A DNA stretch of 64,000 nucleotides from an uncultured Alphaproteobacteria bacterium (GTDB lineage Bacteria > Pseudomonadota > Alphaproteobacteria > RF32 > CAG-239), in the NCBI GenBank assembly GCA_944390275.1, contig CALXPL010000001.1, forward strand, positions 496,001-560,000, read 5' to 3'. The notes below the pieces were generated by a model that ran no database searches, was not told the DNA's origin, and saw nothing but the letters and a program-made list of their open reading frames with translations. A program made the position numbers and the translations under genes. Below, piece after piece: positions 45,823-53,438 of the stretch (position 1 is its first letter; each line of letters opens with the position of its first letter).

Positions 45823-46650
45823 ATGAAACTTAAAATCGCTTATCAAGGTGTGGCTGGTGCCTATTCTCATATCGCTGCCAAAACTGTTTATCCTGATGCT
45901 TTCTATGTTCCTTGCGATACTTTTGAGCAGGCTATGGATAAAGTGCAAAATGGAGAAGTCGATTTTGCTATGATTCCTATTGAAAACTCGAATGCCGGAC
46001 GAGTTACGGATGTGCATTTTCTCCTTCCCAAGACCGGATTGTTCGTTGTTGGCGAATTTTTATTACCAGTTCATCATCAGTTGCTCGTTTTACCTGATGC
46101 AGATTTGAATGATGTTAAAGTTGTTATGTCTCACCCTCAAGCCTTGGCTCAATGTTCGGCTTTTTTAAGACGCAATAATATTAAAGCTGAAGCTCGTATT
46201 GATACAGCTAAATCTTGTGAATTTGTGTTGGAATATCATGATAAGTCGCGTGCTGCAATCGCTTCTTCTTTAGCTGCTGAAATTTATGGTTTGAAAATTG
46301 CTTCTACGAATATTGAAAATGCTGCTAATAATACGACTCGTTTCCTTATTATGGCTAAAAAACCATCTCTTCCCGAATATGACGGTGATGATTTTATTAC
46401 TTCTTTTATTTTTAAAGCAAAAAATATTCCCGCGGCTCTTTATAAGGCTTTAGGCGGTTTTGCGACCAATGGAATTAATTTGATTAAGATTGAAAGCTAT
46501 TTGGAAGAAGGGACTTTTATATCTGCTCAATTCTATGTCGAAGTGGAAGCTCATCCGTCGCAAGTCGGTTTTAAAAATGCTATGGAAGAATTGAATTTCT
46601 TTGCCGAGAATGTTCACATGCTCGGGACTTATTGCCGATGGAAAAGGTAA
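45823..46650 (+). CDS. pheA: Prephenate dehydratase
   Basis: A 275-aa stand-alone prephenate dehydratase without chorismate mutase. Catalytic domain (residues 1-180) with AYSHIAA, IPIENSNAGRV and the NNTTRF motif holding the key Thr; a C-terminal ACT domain (KAKNIPAALYKALGGFATNG then LIKIESYLEEG) for phenylalanine feedback. It makes phenylpyruvate in phenylalanine synthesis. Confidence 0.95.
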   Translation: MKLKIAYQGVAGAYSHIAAKTVYPDAFYVPCDTFEQAMDKVQNGEVDFAMIPIENSNAGRVTDVHFLLPKTGLFVVGEFLLPVHHQLLVLPDADLNDVKVVMSHPQALAQCSAFLRRNNIKAEARIDTAKSCEFVLEYHDKSRAAIASSLAAEIYGLKIASTNIENAANNTTRFLIMAKKPSLPEYDGDDFITSFIFKAKNIPAALYKALGGFATNGINLIKIESYLEEGTFISAQFYVEVEAHPSQVGFKNAMEELNFFAENVHMLGTYCRWKR

Positions 46651-46655
46651 AAGTT

Positions 46656-47204
46656 TTAGTTAAGTTTCCCTATTGCTTGTATCGATTTGTCAATTAATTT
46701 GCTTTGTGTTTCTTGACTTAAATTGTCTTGAATTGCTTGTTTGACTATTTTTATACTTAATGCTGAGGCTAATTCTGTAAATTCTTTGTCTGCATTCTCT
46801 TTTGCGGCATTTATTCTTTCTTCAGCTTCCTTTTCTTTGGTACGCATTTCTTGTTCTAATTTGCTGAGATTTGCTGTTTTTATATACTCAATTTGTCTTT
46901 TGGATTTTTCTGCTATATCTGCGGCTTCTTTTTTGGCATTGCGTAATTTTTTTTCATAGTCGCTTAATAATTTTTGGGCATCTTCCAAAAGTTGTTCTGA
47001 TGTGGTTAAACGGTTTTTTATACCTTCAATCTTGTTTTGTATCATCCCTTTGATGACTTTGCTTATGGGTCTGCTTAGGGCTAATACGACAAATATAAAT
47101 GCCAATCCAACCCAAAATTCGGGGTTCTCGTAAAAAGTGTTATAATGATGTTCGTTTAAGACATTTGCCGTTTGTGCGGCGGCATTTATTACTGCTTGCG
47201 ACAT
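46656..47204 (-). CDS. atpF: ATP synthase Fo subunit b
   Basis: A 182-aa protein: one N-terminal membrane helix (ENPEFWVGLAFIFVVLALSR) and a long charged coiled coil forming the peripheral stalk. Last in the atpI-B-E-F'-F cluster, 1 nt after the b' gene. F1 genes (atpHAGDC) are not in the window, as in many Alphaproteobacteria. Confidence 0.9.
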   Translation of the reverse strand: MSQAVINAAAQTANVLNEHHYNTFYENPEFWVGLAFIFVVLALSRPISKVIKGMIQNKIEGIKNRLTTSEQLLEDAQKLLSDYEKKLRNAKKEAADIAEKSKRQIEYIKTANLSKLEQEMRTKEKEAEERINAAKENADKEFTELASALSIKIVKQAIQDNLSQETQSKLIDKSIQAIGKLN

Positions 47205-47205
47205 G

Positions 47206-47691
47206 TTAATTTATTTCAACCTTTTTGCTGGATGTTTTGATTATTTTTTCATCAATTTTTTCAAGGCCTATTTTGTGTATTATTTCTTCAGCAATGCCTT
47301 CTGAAATTGTTTGAATTTGTTTTAATGCCTGTTTTTTATTATTTTCTATTTCGGCTTCACTTGTTGCTATTTTATCTCTTAATTTTGCATCTAATTCTTT
47401 TTGTTTTTGATTGATAAAATCTGTTAATTCATTTTGTGTTTTCTCTAGTTCTTTCGATGCCGCTTGACTTGCTTCACTTAATGCTTTTTGGTATTTGTTT
47501 AGTGAGCTTTCGGCTTGCTTCTTTATCTCTTCCGCTTTGTTGATGTAATCATCTATTTTATTTTGTCTTTGCTCAATAATGTCTCCGATTTTGGGGAGAA
47601 TAAGCTGTGCCATAATAAAATATAAGCTAAAAAAGCATACGATTAACCAAAATATCTGTGAGCTATAAGTGCTGACATCTAATTGAGGCAT
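47206..47691 (-). CDS. atpF': ATP synthase Fo subunit b'
   Basis: A 161-aa relative of b: an N-terminal helix (SQIFWLIVCFFSLYFIMA) after MPQLDVSTYS, then a coiled coil. The b/b' heterodimer is typical of Alphaproteobacteria and photosynthetic bacteria. It follows atpE by 69 nt. Confidence 0.9.
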   Translation of the reverse strand: MPQLDVSTYSSQIFWLIVCFFSLYFIMAQLILPKIGDIIEQRQNKIDDYINKAEEIKKQAESSLNKYQKALSEASQAASKELEKTQNELTDFINQKQKELDAKLRDKIATSEAEIENNKKQALKQIQTISEGIAEEIIHKIGLEKIDEKIIKTSSKKVEIN

Positions 47692-47760
47692 TGATTCTGT
47701 CCTTATGGGTTAATTCCAGAGACAAATCATTTTTGTTAATTTGTCTCTGGAATGTCTTGT

Positions 47761-47982
47761 TTATTTTCCGGTAAGCATTACCAAGGCGATAACTAATGCA
47801 TAAAGTGCGATAGCTTCAACGGCGGCAAAACCTGCCCAACCATAGATATCGACATCTTTTTTTACTTGCGGATTACGTCCTACTGTGGAGATGATTGTGG
47901 TCCAAACTTGAGACACACCCCAAGCGGCTGCCATCATTGACAGAGCGCACATTCCGGCTCCAATATATGCCATAGGTTCCAT
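47761..47982 (-). CDS. atpE: ATP synthase Fo subunit c
   Basis: A 73-aa hairpin of two membrane helices with the GRNPQVKKD loop. The ion-binding Glu is in FAAVEAIALYALVIAL, with Ala after it and no Gln at the sodium position, so it is probably proton-driven. The first helix (CALSMMAAAWGVSQVW) lacks the usual glycine ladder GxGxGxG. Confidence 0.93.
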   Translation of the reverse strand: MEPMAYIGAGMCALSMMAAAWGVSQVWTTIISTVGRNPQVKKDVDIYGWAGFAAVEAIALYALVIALVMLTGK

Positions 47983-48056
47983 TTTTTTTGTCCTTCTTTT
48001 GTTATTGTTACGAGTTATAATAATTTGAACAGCGGGGCTGTCATTGCTGTATTTAT

Positions 48057-48779
48057 TTAGTGTTCGTGCAAGGCGTCTCCTAAATAAATGCAGCTTAAAA
48101 CGGTATAGATGAATGCTTGCAGCAAGGCGATGAATATTTCAAACACGATGATGCAGGCATCAAATGCAAAAGGAACAATACCGCCTATTCCTAATGCCAG
48201 TATGAATCCGGCAATTATTTTTAGCATTATGTGTCCAACGGTCATGTTTGCAACCAAACGGACTGTTAAGCTGAATGGTTTTGAGAGATAGGATATCATT
48301 TCTATCGGAATTATCAGAGGAGCTAAGGCTAAGGGGATGCCTCTGGGTAAAAATGTTCTTAAAAATCCTAATTTTTTCTTTTTAATGCCTATACTGATGT
48401 TGAAGAGAAGTGCAATAATCGATAAACCTCCGACTGCTGCTAAATGTGAGGTATAGGTAAAAGCATAAGGGAAAAGTCCGATAACATTTCCAAATGCTAC
48501 AAATAAGAATAAGCTAAAAATAAATGAAAAATATTTTAATCCTTCTCTTCCGACATTTTCTTTTATGAGATTATTTATAAATCCATATATACTTTCCGGA
48601 ATACATTGAGCTGCTGTTGGAATAATATTTCTTTTGCGGATGCACAATCCCAAAATCAGGCTTGAAGCGAGAACTGCTATGACCATGCATAAGGCTGAAT
48701 TGGTAAACGATATGTCTATCCCTTTATATTCTAAGGGAATTAAAGGCTTTATCGTAAATTGTTCCATAGGATTTGACAA
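48057..48779 (-). CDS. atpB: ATP synthase Fo subunit a
   Basis: A 240-aa membrane protein with the proton-path arginine in SLTVRLVANMTVGHI and the family ending LLQAFIYTVLSCIYLGDALHEH. Contacts the c ring. Part of the atpI-B-E-F'-F unit. Confidence 0.96.
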   Translation of the reverse strand: MSNPMEQFTIKPLIPLEYKGIDISFTNSALCMVIAVLASSLILGLCIRKRNIIPTAAQCIPESIYGFINNLIKENVGREGLKYFSFIFSLFLFVAFGNVIGLFPYAFTYTSHLAAVGGLSIIALLFNISIGIKKKKLGFLRTFLPRGIPLALAPLIIPIEMISYLSKPFSLTVRLVANMTVGHIMLKIIAGFILALGIGGIVPFAFDACIIVFEIFIALLQAFIYTVLSCIYLGDALHEH

Positions 48780-48784
48780 GCTCG

Positions 48785-49090
48785 TTACTCCTTTGTTGCT
48801 TCTTTATTTTTGGCAAACCTGTAAACATTTAAAAAGCCGGCACAACCTCCTAATAAAAGAAATATAATAAGTAAATACGGAGTGGTGTTTAACCATTTAT
48901 CTAAAAGCCAACCTATTCCTCCTCCGACAATTACTCCTGATACTAACTCAACCCCAATTCGAAACCCGACGGAGGCTGCGTCTGTATATTCATTTTTTAT
49001 TTGGCCGCTTTGACGAGTTTTCTTTTCTTTTTGTTGTAACGTTTTAATTCTTTCGTCAAGCCTTTTTATGTCTTCAGGAATCTTTTTCAT
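48785..49090 (-). CDS. AtpI/AtpZ-like ATP synthase accessory protein
   Basis: A 101-aa protein with a charged N-terminus and two membrane helices (GVELVSGVIVGGGIGWLLD; PYLLIIFLLLGGCAGFLNVY). Found first in Fo operons; helps assemble the c ring or supply magnesium. It precedes atpB by 5 nt. Confidence 0.85.
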   Translation of the reverse strand: MKKIPEDIKRLDERIKTLQQKEKKTRQSGQIKNEYTDAASVGFRIGVELVSGVIVGGGIGWLLDKWLNTTPYLLIIFLLLGGCAGFLNVYRFAKNKEATKE

Positions 49091-49133
49091 TGCATTAACT
49101 ATAATGAAAATTTATTACTGACTTATTAAAAAC

Positions 49134-49850
49134 TTAAAGTTTTTTATCAATAAGCGGTTTTATTTCTTCAAAGTCTAATGCTCCGAAAATGACTTCTCTT
49201 GAATTGCGGTTGGCAATGACAAATGTTGGGGTGCCTTGAATCTCAAGGGTTTTCATGGCTTCTTGTCGGCGGCTAATCAAATCTTGAGCTCGTTCTTTGT
49301 CGGACATACACTTATAGGCTTCCGACTCGCTTAAGCCATTTTGGGATGCTAGTTCTGCCAGAGTTTTTTCCGTATTGAACGAAAGACTCCATTCCCGCTG
49401 TTTTTTAAAAAGCAGCGCAATGAAATCATAATAGTTGCTGTTGGGCATGCAGGAGGCAACTAAAGAGGCCTTGAGTGATTTTTGATCAAGCGGAAAATCT
49501 GAAAATACTATACGAACCAGACCTTTATCGACATATTCTTTTTTGATTTGCGGCAAAGTATCTAAATGAAAATCGGCGCAGTGGTAACAGCCAAGGGATG
49601 AGTATTCGTACAAAGTTACCGGAGCTTTGGATGAACCTAGTGAGCGTCCTCCGGGGATAACTATGTTATTAGGAATGTTTTTACTGCTTAATTCGGAGGC
49701 ATTTGCTCCTTTAACTAAAACAATTTCTCCGTCAATAAACTGAAATCCTTTTGCGGAAAGGTATATGCCAGATGCTAAGAAAAATATTACAAATCCGGCG
49801 GCTATACTGCTTATTTTTTTTATCGTATCCTCAAATTTCATGGCAATCAC
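49134..49850 (-). CDS. DsbA-family thioredoxin-like protein
   Basis: A 238-aa exported protein with an N-terminal hydrophobic segment (IAAGFVIFFLASGIYLSA), then a DsbA-like domain with the redox motif CYHC in SSLGCYHCADFH and the cis-Pro loop GTPTFVIA. It forms or moves disulphides in the periplasm, relevant to the Cys-rich proteins at 27-29 kb. It overlaps the DciA gene by 4 nt. Confidence 0.9.
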   Translation of the reverse strand: MIAMKFEDTIKKISSIAAGFVIFFLASGIYLSAKGFQFIDGEIVLVKGANASELSSKNIPNNIVIPGGRSLGSSKAPVTLYEYSSLGCYHCADFHLDTLPQIKKEYVDKGLVRIVFSDFPLDQKSLKASLVASCMPNSNYYDFIALLFKKQREWSLSFNTEKTLAELASQNGLSESEAYKCMSDKERAQDLISRRQEAMKTLEIQGTPTFVIANRNSREVIFGALDFEEIKPLIDKKL

Positions 49851-50380
49851 TTCTTTTTGTTCTTGTTCTTGTTCAATACACTTTTTCCTAACTTGGCGAT
49901 TATAGCTTTTAATTTTGTATTGTCGATAGCTTCAGCCAAGTTTTCAATATATTTTTCTTCCTCTTTGTTTAATTTATATTCATAAGGTTTTTCATATTCA
50001 TTAAGATTTTCAAGTGAAGACGTCTGTGTTTGTAATGTTTGGATTATTTTTATGCCTGACACAGCATTGTATCCAAAATAGGTGTTGATTTTATCGATGA
50101 TGTATTTTTCTCGATGCTGTATTTCAAGGGCAAAAGCTCCCGACGTGGTACAGAGGTAAAGTAAACCTTCATTCTTGCTCTCTTTTTTGAAACTTATTTT
50201 TTGCGGAAAACTATATTGCGCCAATTCCGTCCCGACTATCGAAGACCAATTGGTTATGATGTCAACTTCAATAAACCCTCTTTTGCCGAGAAGATTTTTT
50301 GCCCATGGAAGTAAGGTTTGGGCTATGCTTGACAGGCCGTTGGAGGTTCTTTCTTCTGTTTCTGCGTCATTTTTGTTCAT
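49847..50380 (-). CDS. DciA-like (DUF721) protein
   Basis: A 177-aa protein with the DUF721 domain: LLPWAKNLLGKRGFIEVDIITNW cannot be quoted whole, but residues 24-50 and WSSIVGTELAQYSFPQKI match DciA, the helicase loader of many bacteria without DnaC. It is paired with the DsbA gene, as in related Alphaproteobacteria. A Lys/Asn-rich tail ends it. Confidence 0.82.
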   Translation of the reverse strand: MNKNDAETEERTSNGLSSIAQTLLPWAKNLLGKRGFIEVDIITNWSSIVGTELAQYSFPQKISFKKESKNEGLLYLCTTSGAFALEIQHREKYIIDKINTYFGYNAVSGIKIIQTLQTQTSSLENLNEYEKPYEYKLNKEEEKYIENLAEAIDNTKLKAIIAKLGKSVLNKNKNKKK

Positions 50381-50458
50381 GGCTTACCGTAACATATTGC
50401 TATTTAAATTACAACATGATACTAACTATTTTAAATAGAAAGTTTGTCAGGTGAAATT

Positions 50459-50770
50459 ATGCATCTTATGAGTATTTTACATGCTGTTTTGGCTTTAGTT
50501 TTTGTTTTGGGGCTTCTGTTCTTGACCTTATGGGGAATGAAGTTCGTCCAAGTGAAATTTGCGAAACAAAATCTCTTTAAAAATTTGAAACTTGATGAAC
50601 GAATCCATATTTTGGAAAAAAAACGTGTCGATGCGAAAAATTTGTTGCTCTTGCTAAAAAAAGATAATACCGAATTTTTAGTGCTTGTTGGCAGTGGAGG
50701 GGTTCTCCTTTTGGATAAAAAAGGCGAAACTCTCGAAAGTGAAAAAGGAGATGCCTTTACTCATGCTTAA
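50459..50770 (+). CDS. fliO: FliO-like flagellar export protein
   Basis: 103 aa from the ATG at 50459 (AGGTG before). One N-terminal membrane helix (VLALVFVLGLLFLTLWGM) then a basic soluble domain (LDERIHILEKKRVDAKNLL). It helps assemble FliP. Its stop overlaps the fliP start by 8 nt. Weak similarity, supported mainly by context. Confidence 0.7.
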   Translation: MHLMSILHAVLALVFVLGLLFLTLWGMKFVQVKFAKQNLFKNLKLDERIHILEKKRVDAKNLLLLLKKDNTEFLVLVGSGGVLLLDKKGETLESEKGDAFTHA

Positions 50771-51557
50771 AAAATATTGGTTTTCAGCTTGTGTGCTGTT
50801 GTTTTTGTGTTTCTTGTTTTCTGATGCTGCTTTGGCTCAGACAATGACGCTTGATGTGCAGGGAAATCCCACAGGCTCAACAACGGCTCGTATCTTTAAT
50901 GTTATTTTGATGATTACGGTGTTGTCGCTTGCTCCGAGTATTTTGGTCATGATGACGTCTTTTATTCGAATCGTTGTTGTTTTTTCAATTACTCGAAGCG
51001 CCTTGGCTACTCAATCTACTCCTCCGAATATGGTCTTGATTTCCTTGGCTCTCTTTTTGACTTTTTTTGTTATGGCTCCGGTTTTTGAACAATCTTGGGA
51101 GCAAGGAATTAAACCTATGTATGATGAAAAAATCGAAATTACCGAAGGAATCGAAAAAGCCGCGCAGCCTCTTAAAGAGTTTATGTTGCGTAATACACGT
51201 GAAAAGGATTTATTGCTTTTTTCCGATTTGGCAAAGTCTGATTCTGTTTCTCAAACACAAAGTGAGGAAAATAATACTTCCGATACTCAACAATCTCCTC
51301 AAGAACTTAAAGATGTGCCGATGAAGGTTGCCGTTCCCGCTTTTATGATTAGTGAACTTCGTCGTGCATTTGAAATCGGTTTTTTGATTTTTATTCCGTT
51401 TTTGATTATTGATATGGTTATCGCTTCGGTGCTTATGTCTATGGGTATGATGATGTTGCCGCCAACGGTCTTGGCTCTGCCGTTCAAACTTATTTTCTTT
51501 GTGCTGATTGACGGATGGTATATGCTTGCCGGTTCGTTGGTTCGCTCTTTTTCTTGA
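50763..51557 (+). CDS. fliP: Flagellar biosynthesis protein FliP
   Basis: 264 aa from the ATG at 50763, with a signal peptide (CVLLFLCFLFSDAALAQ). Core motifs: ILVMMTSFIRIVVVFSITR, STPPNMVLISLALFLTFFVM, VAVPAFMISELRRAFEIGFL and MGMMMLPPTVLALPFKL. It forms part of the flagellar type III export gate. A Ser/Gln/Glu-rich insert (about residues 163-186) lies in the periplasmic loop. No other flagellar gene is in the window. Confidence 0.95.
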   Translation: MLKKYWFSACVLLFLCFLFSDAALAQTMTLDVQGNPTGSTTARIFNVILMITVLSLAPSILVMMTSFIRIVVVFSITRSALATQSTPPNMVLISLALFLTFFVMAPVFEQSWEQGIKPMYDEKIEITEGIEKAAQPLKEFMLRNTREKDLLLFSDLAKSDSVSQTQSEENNTSDTQQSPQELKDVPMKVAVPAFMISELRRAFEIGFLIFIPFLIIDMVIASVLMSMGMMMLPPTVLALPFKLIFFVLIDGWYMLAGSLVRSFS

Positions 51558-51580
51558 AAAATTTTGTTTTGGGAACTTAA

Positions 51581-51618
51581 AAAAGCCGTGTCGCCCTTGC
51601 GTGATGCGGCTTTTGCTT
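51581..51618 (+). terminator. Terminator after fliP
   Basis: AAAAGCCG (51581-51588) pairs with CGGCTTTT (51607-51614), with a further short inner stem. Confidence 0.8.
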
Positions 51619-51671
51619 ATTAATCTCATATTAATAAATAAGTGTTATATGTAATTTTATAAAAAAAGTTC

Positions 51672-51700
51672 TTGCATAATTTTTTTGTTTATTGTATAAA
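51672..51700 (+). promoter_or_regulatory. Promoter of the small OMP gene
   Basis: TTGCAT (51672-51677) and TATAAA (51695-51700) with a 17-bp spacer, about 57 bp before the start codon. Confidence 0.7.
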
Positions 51701-51756
51701 TTTAGACAAAAATAAGATGTGATTCCTTGGAAACACTAAATTTAGGAGAAGTTTTT

Positions 51757-52356
51757 ATGAACAAAAAATTATTAACAGCAGTTTCGGCTATGGTTCTTTC
51801 CGCTGGAATGGCATCAACAGCTTATGCGGGGTGTGATGGTATTTATGTTGGTGTTCGCGGAGGTGTCATCAATCACAATATCGGTGATAACAGTGAAACA
51901 TTCGGTGATCGTTTAGATGTTGATGATAACAGCTTGATTGCCGGTATTGCTCTTGGTTATCGTTATGGTTATCTGCGTACGGAATTGGAATATACGTGGC
52001 GTGAAAAAACAGATACCGGTGTTGGTTTTGGTGCCGGTGCTGATTTTGAATCTGAATCTTATATGTGGAACGTGTATGTTGACTTGTCTCCCTATACAAT
52101 GTTTACACCTTACTTAATGGCTGGTATCGGTATGAGTAATCTTGAAGCAACAACAACAAACGTTGTTGTGGGTCGTCGTCTTACCAATTCTTATAGTGAA
52201 GAAAACTTTACTTGGGCTGTTGGTGGTGGTATTTCCGCACAAGTTACGACTCGTATCAATGCTGATATCGGTTATCGTTTTTGGCATATGGGTGATATTG
52301 AACATGCTTCCGTTCGTGCGCATGAATTCTATATCGGTGCTCGTTACGTTTTCTAA
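51757..52356 (+). CDS. Outer-membrane beta-barrel protein (Omp25/OmpA-type small barrel)
   Basis: 199 aa from the ATG at 51757 behind TAGGAG. Signal peptide MNKKLLTAVSAMVLSAGMA ending STAYA, then about eight amphipathic strands with the opacity/Omp25-like ending FYIGARYVF (C-terminal Phe). Surface barrel of unknown ligand. It has its own strong promoter and terminator and is probably abundant. Confidence 0.85.
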   Translation: MNKKLLTAVSAMVLSAGMASTAYAGCDGIYVGVRGGVINHNIGDNSETFGDRLDVDDNSLIAGIALGYRYGYLRTELEYTWREKTDTGVGFGAGADFESESYMWNVYVDLSPYTMFTPYLMAGIGMSNLEATTTNVVVGRRLTNSYSEENFTWAVGGGISAQVTTRINADIGYRFWHMGDIEHASVRAHEFYIGARYVF

Positions 52357-52383
52357 TTTGAAAAACAGTATTGTAAGTATGAA

Positions 52384-52407
52384 AGCTCGTGGTTGCGGGC
52401 TTTTTTT
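52384..52407 (+). terminator. Terminator after the small OMP gene
   Basis: AGCTCG (52384-52389) pairs with CGGGCT (52396-52401), followed by T-run. The remaining gap to 52586 is purine-rich with no clear gene. Confidence 0.8.
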
Positions 52408-52586
52408 GTGTTTGAAACAGTGTTGTGTTTGATTTGAAACAGATTTTTAGCTTTTGAAAAATGTGTATATGAGGAGAGGAAGAAAAAGAAAGCAAGAGGA
52501 GGGGACAGTCGAAATAGCTTGAGAAAAAATTGTTTGCGCAAAAATGAATAATGTTTGAAATCTCGTTGAGAAAAACAATGCTAAAA

Positions 52587-52619
52587 AGAAACGGAGGCTA
52601 TTATGGAGCCTCCGTTTCT
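52587..52619 (-). terminator. Terminator of the minus-strand OMP gene
   Basis: A 13-bp perfect stem (52587-52599 with 52607-52619) and, on the minus strand, a following TTTTT. Confidence 0.88.
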
Positions 52620-52653
52620 TGTATAATAATAGACATGTCTTAATTTTTTTCTT

Positions 52654-53355
52654 TTAGTATTTAACCTTGCGATTAATACCAAAAGTGAATCGCAATCCTG
52701 CCTCAAATGTGCCGGCATTGACCTTTTGGTCACCGGCTTTGTATGAGTAGGTGTAGCATCTTGCGTACACACCAATGTGATTGGTGTAGTGTACGCGGAT
52801 AGTGGCACCTATTTCGCCACCAAAGCGGAAGGAATTTCCGCTGTAAGGAGTGGTGGTTTTGGGATAGCAGTTGCCTGCTTCGTCAGTGCAGGCTTCTTTT
52901 ACAAAGTTGAATTTGACAGCTTGGTAGCCGCCAAATCCTCCTATGTAAAAGTTGGCTTTACTGCCAACAAGAGGCAGAAAGTCATAATACAATCCCAAAT
53001 CGGTTTGGAGACCGATTTTTTTTGCACCCATGTACTCAAACTGGGTTGCCCCAATTCGAGCCTCAGCGTGCCAGTGATTTCCCATGACACCGATTATGGC
53101 GGCGGCATTGGGGTTAATCACTTGCTCTGAGTTCACCTTTTTGAAGGTGGCGCCGCCGGAAGCGCCGATATAGATTCCATTCAAACGGTAGCCGGTCAGC
53201 TCTCCGTTCTTTACTTCCGCATGGAAGAATCTTCCAACGCGGTTGCTGAATGTTAAGTACCTTTGGCTTACTTCTGTTTCCTGCGCTGAAGCAGGAGTTA
53301 ATACTGTTGCCATGATGGCAATGATTACTGCGAAAAAATATTTTGTAGTTTTCAT
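52654..53355 (-). CDS. Outer-membrane beta-barrel protein, foreign-looking
   Basis: A 233-aa precursor with a signal peptide (FFAVIIAIMATVLTPASA then QE). The mature part alternates residues as in a barrel (GIYIGASGGATF, FYIGGFGGYQAVKF, FEAGLRFTFGI). It has no Shine-Dalgarno, and higher GC than the genes to its left, like the two large genes upstream. A stable hairpin (53371-53397) lies in the leader, 15 nt before the ATG. It is 83 nt after the 947-aa gene on the same strand and may be co-transcribed. Confidence 0.75.
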   Translation of the reverse strand: MKTTKYFFAVIIAIMATVLTPASAQETEVSQRYLTFSNRVGRFFHAEVKNGELTGYRLNGIYIGASGGATFKKVNSEQVINPNAAAIIGVMGNHWHAEARIGATQFEYMGAKKIGLQTDLGLYYDFLPLVGSKANFYIGGFGGYQAVKFNFVKEACTDEAGNCYPKTTTPYSGNSFRFGGEIGATIRVHYTNHIGVYARCYTYSYKAGDQKVNAGTFEAGLRFTFGINRKVKY

Positions 53356-53370
53356 ATTGATAAGTATTGT

Positions 53371-53397
53371 GGAAAACAGGGTACTCCCCTGCTTTCC
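53371..53397 (-). promoter_or_regulatory. Leader hairpin before the OMP gene
   Basis: GGAAAACAGGG (53371-53381) pairs with CCCTGCTTTCC (53387-53397), one G-T pair and a 5-nt loop. It has no T-run, so it is more likely a leader structure (or stability element) than a terminator. Confidence 0.5.
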
Positions 53398-53438
53398 GGT
53401 TTGTAAAAAATTTTTTTTGTTCTCAATTTTGACTGTTT

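Noticed and set aside
47761..47982. Sodium-driven ATP synthase
   Set aside because: The Gln and Ser/Thr ligands of sodium-type c subunits are not at their positions.
52357..52586. Possible small gene in the purine-rich gap
   Set aside because: Only short shadow frames; no start site, no conserved pattern.
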